DNA of 64,000 nucleotides from Sinotaia quadrata. Lineage: Eukaryota; Mollusca; Gastropoda; Architaenioglossa; Viviparidae. Numbering within the stretch: the stretch's first letter is position 1; every line of letters starts with the position of its first letter. Positions 11,005 to 21,635 of the stretch are shown piece by piece. Under the pieces are notes generated by a model, which saw nothing but the letters and a program-made list of their open reading frames with translations, was not told the DNA's origin and made no database searches. The stretch is taken from positions 52,573,164 to 52,637,163 of the forward strand of contig CM054177.1 in the NCBI GenBank assembly GCA_028829895.1, given 5' to 3'. Both the position numbers and the translations under genes were made by a program.

Positions 11005-11286
11005 CCATTACAGTATTGCTGTCACTTAAGATGACGCGTTACAGTATTGCTACCACTTAAGGTGACGCGTTACAGTATTGCTACCACTTAAGGTGACGCG
11101 TTACAGTATTGCTACCACTTAAGGTGACGCGTTACAGTATTGCTACCACTTAAGGTGACGCGTTACAGTATTGCTACCACTTAAGGTGACGCGTTACAGT
11201 ATTGCTACCACTTAAGGTGACGCGTTACAGTATTGCTACCACTTAAGGTGACGCGTTACAGTATTGCTACCACTTAAGATGACGCG
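11005..11286. repeat. 31-bp CpG-bearing minisatellite, ~9 copies
   Basis: The unit ACAGTATTGCTACCACTTAA plus GGTGACGCGTT. Each copy carries the palindrome ACGCGT, making this a regular CpG-rich patch in AT-rich DNA. The first and last copies differ (GCTGTC; AAGATG). Confidence 0.97.
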
Positions 11287-11850
11287 TGCTCTGTCTTTTC
11301 GTAATCTGTCTCGAGTGCGTCCTGTGTGAGATTGTTAAGTGAAGCAAGGCGATGGAAATGTAATTACCATGTAATCATTTTAGCCGTAATTACTTTCCCC
11401 CAAGTCTCCCACTATGTATTCATGTATGTTGTTTCTTACTTGTCGGACCCGCTCTGTTGACAGTCCCTGGTGTTGAGCGAAAAGCCGTGGGTCTTCAACT
11501 GTCACGAGGAACAGCAAGTGGCGTCACAAAGACCATTGACTACACAAGAGTTCATTTACTAGCGCTTACCAACAGCTTGGGCTTAGTGACACTGACAGAT
11601 GCCTGCAGTGAGAAAGAAACATAAAGCGAAATCAAAAGCAAAAACGCAAGTTGTCTACTCCTGCTTCTGTCGCTCATTTCCTACCTCCAGCCTGGGTTTA
11701 CTAAGTGATAGGCGCCTGCGGAGAGAATTTATAAACTAAAAAGCCGAAATGAGTGCACCATGTAAATTGTTTACCTCTGTTTGCCCGTCTCGTTAAGTCT
11801 TGTGAGAGAAACACGGGAACCAGCAACTAATAAAGTATATGTACATACAT
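11286..11850. other. Unique, moderately GC-rich stretch
   Basis: No tandem array was seen. There are no long open frames and no clear splice pair. It could include untranslated exon or old transposon sequence, but nothing is recognisable. Confidence 0.45.
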
Positions 11851-11996
11851 ACACACAGACAGACAGACAGATAGATATATAGATAAATATGTGGGTAGGT
11901 TGGTAGATAGATAGATAGATAGATAGATAAATATGTAGGCAGGTAGATAGACTGACAGATAGATAGATAGTCAGACAGATAGATAGACAGATAGTG
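11850..11996. repeat. Imperfect GATA/GACA microsatellite
   Basis: AGATAGATAGATAGATAGAT interspersed with GACAGACA and with two GATAAATATGTGGGTAGG-type blocks. The reverse frame (LSIYLS repeats) is an artefact. Confidence 0.95.
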
Positions 11997-12234
11997 AAAA
12001 TTCACTGATCATTGAAATAACAAGTTCAGTTTAAGAAGTATTATTATAATGTTTCTTTTTTTTTAAATTTAGAAATGATTATATTCAAATAGCCAGGTTC
12101 GTGTTAAAAAAAATCTTCCAGAATTTTGGACTCCCATCTCTCTAGTAAAATAACTAAAGATAAATAAAGATGCCATAGTGAAAGCACACTTAAAACGGTA
12201 TTGAGTACCGTGAAGCATCTCGACACTTACAAAA

Positions 12235-13212
12235 GCTCCAAAGTATAAGTCATGCTTACGTCCCATAGTGTACAGTACCACAAGCCAAACAAAGTATAAG
12301 TCATGCTTACGTCCCATAGTGTACAGTACCACAAGCCAAACAAAGTATAAGTCATGCTTACGTCCCATAGTGTACAGTACCACAAGCCAAACAAAGTATA
12401 AGGCATGCTTACGTCCCATAGTGTACAGTACCACAAGCCAAACAAAGTATAAGTCATGCTTACGTCCCATAGTGTACAGTACCACAAGCCAAACAAAGTA
12501 TAAGTCATGCTTACGTCCCATAGTGTACAGTACCACAAGCCAAACAAAGTATAAGTCATGCTTACGTCCCATAGTGTACAGTACCACAAGCCAAACAAAG
12601 TATAAGTCATGCTTACGTCCCATAGTGTACAGTACCACAAGCCAAACAAAGTATAAGTCATGCTTACGTCCCATAGTGTACAGTACCACAAGCCAAACAA
12701 AGTATAAGTGATGCTTACGTCCCATAGTGTACAGTACCACAAGCCAAACAAAGTATAAGTCATGCTTACGTCCCATAGTGTACAGTACCACAAGCCAAAC
12801 AAAGTATAAGTCATGCTTACGTCCCATAGTGTACAATACCACAAGCCAAACAAAGTATAAGTCATGATTACGTCCCATAGTGTACAGTACCACAAGCCAA
12901 ACAAAGTATAAGTCATGCTTACGTCCCATAGTGTACAGTACCACAAGCCAAACAAAGTATAAGTCATGATTACGTCCCATAGTGTACAGTACCACAAGCC
13001 AAACAAAGTATAAGTCATGCTTACGTCCCATAGTGTACAGTACCACAAGCCAAACAAAGTATAAGTCATGATTACGTCCCATAGTGTACAGTACCACAAG
13101 CCAAACAAAGTATAAGTCATGCTTACGTCCCATAGTGTACAGTACCACAAGCCAAACAAAGTATAAGTCATGATTACGTCCCATAGTGTACAGTACCACA
13201 AGCCAAACAATA
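12235..13212. repeat. 51-bp minisatellite, ~19 copies, with dimer substructure
   Basis: The unit AAAGTATAAGTCATGCTTAC, then GTCCCATAGTGTACAGTACC, then ACAAGCCAAAC. Copies are nearly identical. Single-copy variants include AGGCATGC (about 12402), GTGATGC (about 12708) and ACAATACC (about 12833). From about 12860 onward the variants CATGCTTAC and CATGATTAC alternate strictly, giving a 102-bp higher-order unit. Because 51 is 17 codons, frames of 383 and 334 codons (minus) and 147 codons (plus) remain open. These are not genes. Confidence 0.98.
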
Positions 13213-13284
13213 TAGACCACTTACCTCGCACGTGTAAGTGAGTTTCAGATTAGCACAACTATTTCAATATTTAAGGACGTTAAA

Positions 13285-13672
13285 TTCAGTTTTGAAATAA
13301 TAGGGAATAAATACTGTGTGAACTAATTTTGAAATAATAGGGAATAAATACTGGTGTGAACTAATTTTGAAATAATAGGGAATAAATACTGGTGTGAACT
13401 AATTTTGAAATAATAGGGAATAAATATTGGTGTGAACTAATTTTGAAATAATAGGGAATAAATATTGGTGTGAACTAATTTTGAAATAATAGGGAATAAA
13501 TATTGGTGTGAACTAATTTTTAAATAATATGGAATAAATACTGGTGTGAACTAATTTTGAAATAATAGGGAATAAATACTGTGTGAACTAATTTAGAAAT
13601 AATAGGGAATAAATACTGTGTGAACTAATTTTGAAATAATAGGGAATAAATACTGGTGTGAACTAATTTTGA
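13285..13672. repeat. 38-bp minisatellite, ~10 copies
   Basis: The unit TTTTGAAATAATAGGGAATA plus AATACTGGTGTGAACTAA. A 36- to 37-bp variant lacks a base pair in CTGGTGTG. Each unit contains AATAAA on the + strand. Confidence 0.97.
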
Positions 13673-13684
13673 AAACGTCACTTT

Positions 13685-13892
13685 TACGAAATTAGTTATA
13701 TGTGTGATTACCTTGTATATCTTACATCATCTCTACTGTGTGTACATGTGTGATTATCTTGTATATCTTACATCATCTCTACTGTGCGTACATGTGTGAT
13801 TACCTTGTATATCTTACATCATCTCTACTGTGCGTACATGTGTGATTACCTTGTATATCTTACATCATCTCTACTGTGTGTATATGTGCGAT
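13685..13892. repeat. 46-bp minisatellite, ~4.5 copies
   Basis: The unit TGTGATTACCTTGTATATCT followed by TACATCATCTCTACTGTGCG and TACATG. Spacing is 46 to 47 bp. Confidence 0.95.
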
Positions 13893-13983
13893 TGCCTTGT
13901 CTTTTTCTCACTTTTTCACTTTTTCCTCATACATTTTGCACCATTAATGACTCAGTGTTCATGGAGCCTAGAATTAATCAATA

Positions 13984-13987
<4 letters not shown>

Positions 13988-14053
<66 letters not shown>

Positions 14054-14062
14054 TTGTGTTTT
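13988..14062. repeat. (TG)n microsatellite with CG tail
   Basis: A short (TA)n, then about 24 TG repeats, then GCGCGCGCGTG and a degenerate TG tail. Confidence 0.97.
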
Positions 14063-14488
14063 GTGTACACAGGCGCTTACATCATTGAACACACATAGAA
14101 CATATTATCACCGTAAAGAACTATATACATTTTATTCTGATTATGGAGTATAATCACACAAATCACTCATATCACTAAATAGAAACAACTGGGCATACTT
14201 ACCACTAAATACAAACACAAAATACACTTAATGAACATGTCATACAAACACTATTAACCCTGAATGCAGCCGCATAAACTCTCATTGTAAACAAACACTC
14301 ACAAGTTCATCACTATGAATACAGTGTCATATGCACTTCTATATGCTGAACACAACCACACACACCCACACACCCACACACGTATATATAAGTGATTAAG
14401 GCTACATACACACTCTTAACACCTATCACTTGTATCAGTCATATATAAGTACGTGCAGCATGGATTTTCATAAAGCAAGACACAAAGA
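14062..14488. other. AC-rich, low-complexity spacer
   Basis: Scattered ACACAAA, CACTAAATA and CACACCCACACACC motifs suggest a decayed array. No gene is supported. Confidence 0.5.
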
Positions 14489-14489
14489 A

Positions 14490-15570
14490 TAACCTTGTCG
14501 CATAGAATAACCTGGTCACAAATACTAATTTGGTTACATAGAATAACCTGGTCACAAATACTAATTTGGTTACATAGAATAACCTGGTCACAAATACTAA
14601 TTTGGTTACATAGAATAACCTGGTCACAAATACTAATTTGGTTACATAGAATAACCTGGTCACAAATACTAATTTGGTTACATAGAATAACCTGGTTACA
14701 AATACTAATTTGGTTACATAGAATAACCTGGTCACAAATACTAATTTGGTTACATAGAATAACCTGTTCACAAATACTAATTTGGTTACATAGAATAACC
14801 TGGTCACAAATACTAATTTGGTTACATAGAATAACCTGGTCACAAATACTAATTTGGTTACATAGAATAACCTGGTCACAAATACTAATTTGGTTACATA
14901 GAATAACCTGGTCACAAATACTAATTTGGTTACATAGAATAACCTGGTCACAAATACTAATTTGGTTACATAGAATAACCTGGTCACAAATACTAATTTG
15001 GTTACATAGAATAACCTGGTCACAAATACTAATTTGGTTACATAGAATAACCTGGTCACAAATACTAATTTGGTTACATAGAATAACCTGGTCACAAATA
15101 CTAATTTGGTTACATAGAATAACCTGGTCACAAATACTAATTTGGTTACATAGAATAACCTGGTCACAAATACTAATTTGGTTACATAGAATAACCTGTT
15201 CACAAATACTAATTTGGTTACATAGAATAACCTGGTCACAAATACTAATTTGGTTACATAGAATAACCTGGTCACAAATACTAATTTGGTTACATAGAAT
15301 AACCTGGTCACAAATACTAATTTGGTTACATAGAATAACCTGGTCACAAATACTAATTTGGTTACATAGAATAACCTGGTCACAAATACTAATTTGGTTA
15401 CATAGAATAACCTGGTCACAAATACTAATTTGGTTACATAGAATAACCTGGTCACAAATACTAATTTGGTTACATAGAATAACCTGGTCACAAATACTAA
15501 TTTGGTTACATAGAATAACCTGGTCACAAATACTAATTTGGTTACATAGAAAAACCTGGTCACACAGAAT
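14490..15570. repeat. 36-bp minisatellite, ~29 copies
   Basis: The unit CATAGAATAACCTGGTCACA plus AATACTAATTTGGTTA. This is the largest and most homogeneous array in the window. The few variants are CTGTTCAC at about 14765 and 15195 and CTGGTTAC at about 14692. The period is 12 codons, so a plus frame of 363 codons and two minus frames of about 450 codons remain open. None shows any other coding property. Confidence 0.98.
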
Positions 15571-15750
15571 AACCTGGTTACATTGAAAAAGCTGGTCACA
15601 GAATACCTGGTCACAAAGAATACCTTGGCTACATTGAAAGACATGGTCACACAGAATAACCTGGTTACATTGAAAAAGCTGGTCACAGAATACCTGGTCA
15701 CAAAGAATACCCTGGTTACATTGAAAGACATGGTCACACAGAATAGAGAC
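15555..15750. repeat. ~90-bp compound repeat, 2 copies, related to the 36-bp array
   Basis: Two copies carry GAATAACCTGGTTACATTGA, AAAAGCTGGTCACAGAATAC and CATTGAAAGACATGGTCACA. The shared CTGGTCACA and CTGGTTACA words show descent from the same ancestral unit as the adjoining 36-bp array. Confidence 0.9.
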
Positions 15751-15759
15751 TCCCTTATC

Positions 15760-16260
15760 AATGCTGAGGACCACGTACACACTCATTACCGAAGAAGACC
15801 AAAGGGCCACTATATTTACTATAGAACACTATGATACAGCATAATAGTCATATACTGTCATAGTGTATAGGACTACCACATAAAATGTCTTATCATTGAA
15901 CATGCTATACATAATCGTATCGGCATTACCGTGGGATCTTTCGTTCAATATTGATCACGCACATTTCACGTCAACTGCAAATAATGCGTTCTTCGATCTG
16001 TGGTCAGTATGCTCTATGAACGCGCCCTACGACCAGACGCTAGCTTTGATCGAAGTCCCCCAGCCGAGAAGTACTGGCTTGATGAGCGAGAGATACTAAA
16101 GATTAATGTGCAGCATGGATTTCTTCTCACGCAATGGAAGTCTTTCCGAAAAGCAGCACAACCACGTCTTGTTCTCCCCACTATCGCCCCTTCACAACGT
16201 TATGTTTTCCTTCTTACATTGTGATTATTCTCACACAGTGTATTAGTGATGTCTACATTT
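15760..16260 (+). other. GC-richer unique segment, possible exon
   Basis: Higher in GC and CpG than its surroundings. Overlapping open frames of 67 and 74 codons lie at 15896-16099 and 16000-16224. The second reads a plausible mixed-composition peptide (containing EKYWLDEREILKIN) preceded by GGTCAG at 16007, a weak acceptor without a good pyrimidine tract. No donor or family identity was found. It could be a degenerate exon or mobile-element remnant. Confidence 0.2.
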
Positions 16261-16479
16261 AAATTTATTTTTTAGAATTACTGAAACAAAAGAGTTTACA
16301 ATATACTTTTACTCTATTTAATTTTTACATCAGGTTGAATACAAGTAAAGAGAAAATATCTTGACTCTATGGTATAAACAATACATGAAACATAAGCAAG
16401 CATTTAGCACTCAAGGGATAACCATTGAGGCCGCGCAGTAACAGATCTTAATAGGCCTATGACATAACTATTGAAGCAA

Positions 16480-17062
16480 CATTATCACATATAAAAGCAA
16501 CATTACCCAAGCAACATTATCACATATCATAGTACATAACCACTGACATTATCACACGTCATAACCACAGACATTATCACACATCATACACGTCATAACC
16601 ACAGACATTATCACACATCATACACGTCATAACCACAGACATTATCACATATCACAGTACATAACCACTGACATTATCACACATCATACACGTCATAACC
16701 ACAGACATTATCACATATCATACACGTCATAACCACTGACATTATCACATATCATAGCATGACATAACCATGGACATTATCAAATATCATACACGTCATA
16801 ACCACAGACATTATCACATATCACAGTACATAACCACTGACATTATCACACGTCATAACCACAGACATTATCACACATCATACACGTCATAACCACATAC
16901 ATTATCACATATCACAGTACATAACCACTGACATTATCACACATCATACACGTCATAACCACAGACATTATCACATATCATACACGTCATAACCACTGAC
17001 ATTATCACATATCATAGCATGACATAACCATGGACATTATCAAATATCATAGTACGACATAA
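16480..17062. repeat. Complex higher-order array on an ATAACCACAGACATTATCAC-type core
   Basis: A core of about 20 to 35 bp (GACATTATCACACATCATAC, ACGTCATAACCA) is arranged in mixed blocks. The block order is repeated: about 16640-16790 and about 16905-17060 share the same succession of variants, including the unusual CATGACATAACCATGGACAT. A segmental duplication within the array is the simplest reading. Confidence 0.9.
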
Positions 17063-17329
17063 CCATGTATTTAGTATATCTGTGCCATAGGTATAATCAA
17101 TTCTTAAGCCACACGACAGTCTTAATCACATAGCATCTCGACATCATAGGCTAGATAATGTACTATACATGCTCCATGGTAATCACTTATATTCAATTCA
17201 CAAATTCGAAATCAATTAATAAATCAGAATAATAGGCGCAATTGCCTACCATTCCCGAACCATTGATATAATTATTTAGGACACATTAATCCAACAACGT
17301 AATCATTCTATATGCATGCACCAAAAAGT

Positions 17330-18062
17330 TAATGAAAACGGCGTAATGAATGAGTTTGCTCGCCCCAAACGGCAAAATCAATAGGTTTGTATGCCTCAAA
17401 AGGGCATAATCAATGGGTTTGCACACCCCAAATGACAAAATTAATGAGGATGATCACCTCAGACGGCTTAATCAGTGAATATGCACTCATCAACGCGAAA
17501 TGAACGGGTTATTTCTCCCTCAAAAATGCAAAATCAATAGTGTGCATGCCTCAAAAGGCATAATCAATAATGTGCATGCCTCAAAAAGGCATAGGCAATG
17601 AATTGCACGCCACAGATGACGTAATTATTGAGTTTGCATGCCTAGGGGCGGTGTAATCTTCGAGTATGCATATACCAAAGCATGTTCAAATTGAGCCTAC
17701 ACGCCTCAAATGGCGAAATCTTTCAATATGCACGTCCAAAACATGATCAAATTGAATGCGTACGCTTCATACAGTGTCATCTGTGAGAATATACATCATA
17801 AATGGCGAAATCTTTGAATATGGGCGTTTCAAACACGTAATATTTGAGTATGCGCGTCTCAAACACATAATATTTGAGTGTGGGCGTCTCAAACACGTAA
17901 TATTTGAGTGTGGGCGTCTCAAACACATAATATTTGAGTGTGGGCGTCTCAAACACATAATATTTGAGTATGGGCGTCTCAAACACGTAATATTTGAGTG
18001 TGGGCGTCTCAAACACGTAATATTTGAGTATGCGCGTCCTGAAAGGCGTAATCTCTGAGTAA
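17330..18062. repeat. 30-bp minisatellite with long diverged flank
   Basis: The core at 17815-18035 repeats AAACACGTAATATTTGAGTG plus TGGGCGTCTC about seven times. From 17330 to 17815 the same theme (TGCATGCCTCAAAAGGCATA, ATCAAT) is visible but heavily diverged. Frames of about 80 to 109 codons on both strands result from the 10-codon period. Confidence 0.93.
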
Positions 18063-18189
18063 GCACTTCTTCAACAATCTTCAATATACGGTACATGCAG
18101 ATGAGTAGGGAAGCCTGAAATTATAAAAGAGCAGCACACAACAATGCCATGTAGATTTCTCTGGTTATTACGTTTCAATGGAACTAATT

Positions 18190-18273
18190 TACCGTTTTAG
18201 TTGCTGGCCATTCACTGGCACGTGCTTTCGCAGCATGGATACAAACCCGCGTCCTATCCGGAACTAAACGGTA
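18190..18273. repeat. Short inverted repeat, possible MITE or SINE relic
   Basis: TACCGTTTTAGTTGCTGG at 18190 is matched in inverted orientation by CCGGAACTAAACGGTA ending at 18273. On the minus strand the interior contains GGTTTGTATCC, resembling a polymerase III B box (GGTTCGANTCC). The internal region is only about 50 bp. No target duplication was identified. Confidence 0.4.
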
Positions 18274-19835
18274 GTGAGTAAATGGGTTGTCTGACATGAA
18301 ACAGCCACTCCTGCCAGGTGCCTGGCGAAACTATTACCCCAGAATAACATTTCAAAAAAAGGAAAACACAGTATCAACTAAACTTGCACACAAATAAACT
18401 GGTATGAAAATAAACACTTCCACACTGAGCTGGTGGACGCTTGGGCTTGCGAGCAACTGCTATGTATTGAACTCTTCAGGCTACATCAGTGCGCTCCCCT
18501 GCTTGTAACTGCGCTTGGTGCTATTTTCGTACTTACACAACGGGCTTCTCACAGCCGTGCAAACTTCCGACTTTTCTCAAACAACGTGCACTTAATAAAA
18601 GCTCTCAGTATGCCACCAGCTGTGTAATACCCTCATTAGTAAACTGTCAGCAGTATGATTGCTTCCAGAGTTTGACTGCGTGTTGTCTCTCATCGCGATC
18701 TATGGAGTGTTTGCTCATTGGTCAGATAATTTGACACTACATAATGACGTCCATCTGTTTCACTTTGAACGGCACTTAAAGGTTGTAGATAGTACACGAC
18801 CTCTGTGAGCTAGAAACACCAGGGTCGTAACACTGGCTGATTTTCTTTCTTGAAAGCGAGGAAGTGCGAGCGCCCTGCATGGTTTGCTCTGAACGAGTGT
18901 TCAATCGGTCGTAGAAGAATAGTGTCACTGAAGAAAACACAATGTATGAAAACACGTTCTTGGAGCTACATCTTAGAATCTAGCCTTCTGTTGCCTGGGG
19001 AAACAGAATTAAAAATATTCGCATTAATCACCGAATGGCAACAATTGAAGTTTGTTTGCCTCGAGAATTAACTTACACAGGCCGACCCTATATGCTACCT
19101 GTTGAGTGCAGATAGGAAAAGAATAGTGCACAATTAATGTTCCAAGTAATTTGGCACAAAACCTGGCGGGCCATTACAGACGAATTCGTATCATGGGTGA
19201 GCGACACGTGGAAATGAGCGTTTAGAGGTGAAAACCTCGATTTTAGAACTTGTTTCTTGTGGTGGTGGGGGGAAGGCCAGCAGAGAGCCAGTAAATACCC
19301 ATCTTGCATATTGATCAATGACTACGTCTCGCGGCTCAGACTGTAGGACAGTCAACTTTTGACATGTTTTACATTTCTACTAGACACTGTAAGTAAGTGG
19401 TTTCTTGTGCTTTCACGTTATTATTAAATAGGTCTGTTTAAAGAATTAGTCTTTGTTCAGATCACCAAACAGAAACTTCCCTTGTTATGACACAAAATAT
19501 CAATCATATCATTCCGCAGTTAAAATGAAATAATATTAACTTTTCAGTCCGTCTCTAAATATCTTTAATTAATGTATTGCAACAATATGTTATTGACATT
19601 TCCTACGCGACTAGACATATTACGTCATTCGATGTATTACGTCATTAAACAGAGAGCAGTTCGTTAGGCACAGTGCATTTCATAATAGATATTACACCAT
19701 AGTAAACAACTTGTCTATAGTCGAATCTTTCTTTTCCAATTTCAGATTTCACCATTATTATTAAATGAAACCCACACCATCCTTAGGTCAAGGGGATTTC
19801 GGTTAAGACGCCAAAGTCAGGAAATAGTTGCTTAT
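18273..19835. other. Unique stretch, GC-richer to ~19340
   Basis: Several 64- to 81-codon frames (18433-18627, 18489-18734, 18850-19071, and 19088-19318 minus) have no recognised domain. ACACT|GTAAGTAAG at about 19388 is a strong donor-like sequence, so an untranslated first exon ending here is possible. Without transcript data this is speculation. The remainder, 19400-19835, is AT-rich and featureless. Confidence 0.3.
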
Positions 19836-19837
19836 CA

Positions 19838-20035
19838 AGTGATAATAAGATCAAATCAAGTACAGGTAACGTCTTTACTTTAAGTCAAGTGATAATAAGA
19901 TCAAATCAAGTACAGGTAACGTCTTTACTTTAAGTCAAGTTATAATAAGATCAAATCAAGTACAGGTAATATCTTTACTTTACGTCAAGTGATAATAAGA
20001 TCAAGTCAAGTACACGTAAATATCTTAACAAGTTG
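19838..20035. repeat. ~50-bp minisatellite, ~4 copies
   Basis: The unit GTCAAGTGATAATAAGATCA, followed by AATCAAGTACAGGTAACGTC and TTTACTTTAA. The fourth copy is diverged. Confidence 0.93.
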
Positions 20036-20340
20036 AGTAATATACCATTACAAATATGAACTAATAAATAATATATAACTTAAACATAATATCAATTAAT
20101 AAAGGTGATAAAAGTATGGAATTCAAATGAGCATTTCGTAATATCGAGAAATAAATAATACGAAATGAAGAAATATCATTGTGTGAAATCAAGGAATACC
20201 ATTGAGCAAAGTCGATTAATAAATTTCAAAGTCAAGTTAATACCATTACGTAAATTAATCTTTATGATCAGTGGAATAATATAATATCTGAAGTCATGAA
20301 ATACTACATGTTATATCGAGTAATATTACGTGGTCACAAA
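20035..20340. other. AT-rich spacer between two arrays
   Basis: Diverged words similar to the neighbouring arrays (AAATCAAG, AATACCATT) suggest decayed copies. No gene was seen. Confidence 0.5.
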
Positions 20341-20585
20341 TCAGATATCACAATGAAATCAAGTATTATCATTAAGTTAAATCAAGTATTACCATTAAGT
20401 TAAGTCAGGTATTACCATTAACATAAATCAAATATTGCCATTAAGTCAGGTATTACCATTAAGTTAAATCAAGTATTACCATTAAGTCAAGTATTACCAT
20501 GAAGTTAAGTAAAGTATTAACATGAAGTGATGCCAAGTGTTACCATGAAGTTAAGTCAAGCATTACTGTGAGTTAAGTAAGGAAA
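20340..20585. repeat. ~24-30-bp diverged minisatellite
   Basis: AAATCAAGTATTACCATTAA with GTTAAGTC linkers recurs about nine times, with variable spacing. Confidence 0.9.
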
Positions 20586-20809
20586 TAAATTATGTCAAAT
20601 CAAGAAATCTTTATTATGTTAAGATATGTTATTATAATTTTACCTGTAAATTTAAAGTATTAATATTTTTTGGCTCATTAAGTGCAATATGACGCCGAAC
20701 GTTCTATTTTCAAGTAAAAGATAAGTTTGTTGTTGTTTTTTTTAACGGAAAAGGCAACACCTACATCATCTTTAGCAATGTTCTCAAAACATCATTTGCT
20801 GTACTGTAA

Positions 20810-21440
20810 AGTTGCAGACACATGATCCAATGAACAGTGTGAAGTGGCAGATACGTGAAACAACGTACAGTGTAAAATGACAGATGTATAGTCCAATGAA
20901 CAGTGTAAAACGACAGACACATGATCCGATGAACAGTGTAAAACGACAGATACAATCCAATGAACAGTGTAAAATGACATATACATGATCCAATGAACGG
21001 TGTAAAACGACAGATACATGAGCCAATGAACAGTGCAAAATAAACATACATGGTCCAATTAACAGTGTAAAACGACATATACATGATCCAATGAACAATG
21101 TAAAATGACATCTACATAAGCCAATAAACGGTGTAAAATGACAAAGTGTCATGTACATGTGAGTAGAGCTTGCAGTGCAAAAGAGACATGAGTTAGAATA
21201 CAATGCACAATAAAACAAATATTGCGCAAGTGAACATTATAGCAAAATAAAGTATTTGTCAGTAAGCAGTGTATATGCTAACAGAAATATGAGACAGTCA
21301 GAAGTGTGTAAAATATCAGAGATATGTGCCAGTGAGCAATGTAAAATATCAAAGATATGAGTCGGCGAGTTGTGTAAATAAGAGGCACGAGTCAATGAGC
21401 TGTGTCATGTAAGGCAGTGTAAAACCAGAAGCTTTTATCA
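20810..21440. repeat. ~33-36-bp minisatellite grading into diverged copies
   Basis: The unit ACATGATCCAATGAACAGTG plus TAAAACGACAGAT. About nine recognisable copies lie at 20815-21130, and increasingly diverged ones (GTCAGTGAGCAATGTAAAAT) continue to 21440. Minus frames of 88 to 144 codons are artefacts. 20585-20810 is AT-rich spacer. Confidence 0.92.
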
Positions 21441-21547
21441 GTGGGCAACGTAAACTAATTGAGACGGAGCCAGTATATGGTGTGGACTAACTAAAACAAG
21501 CGCTAGGAGCAACTTAAAGAGAAATTCTCATAAAGGCAATCAACACA

Positions 21548-21635
21548 ATGGATGCCCAAGGAAAGAAAAAACTTACATATCAAATTGTTTTGTTAGTTCT
21601 CCTTACTTCAGTTACGATCTTTGCCGAAGATGAAG
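21548..21635 (+). CDS. Candidate first coding exon encoding a signal peptide
   Basis: ATG at 21548 is in strong initiation context (A at -3, G at +4). The 29 codons encode a classic secretory signal: a basic N-region (GKKK), a hydrophobic core (IVLLVLLTSVTIFA), then acidic EDE after a likely cleavage following the Ala at residue 26. GAAG|GTAAGC at 21636 is a strong donor and leaves the intron in phase 1, as is common after signal-peptide exons. The upstream 100 bp is non-repetitive and may be 5' UTR. The mature protein is not visible, so the family cannot be named. An acceptor at 22356 gives an open continuation, but that runs into a microsatellite and is probably not the true second exon. 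It resembles the exon at 55290-55389 in architecture. Confidence 0.6.

Noticed and set aside
12069..13231. 383- and 334-codon open frames on the minus strand
   Set aside because: They are read entirely through the 51-bp array, several frames are open at once and on both strands, and there is no non-repetitive domain.
9331..15570. Regular repeats suggesting a CRISPR array
   Set aside because: Units are directly tandem with no unique spacers, no cas genes are present, and the surroundings are animal-like DNA.
14416..15810. Open frames of 363 to 464 codons on both strands
   Set aside because: All are products of the 36-bp array. The 12-residue periodic peptide has no coding signature.
17800..18060. 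Coding repeat domain (10-residue period, IFE.GRLKH type)
   Set aside because: The frame is open equally on the opposite strand and grades into non-coding diverged copies.
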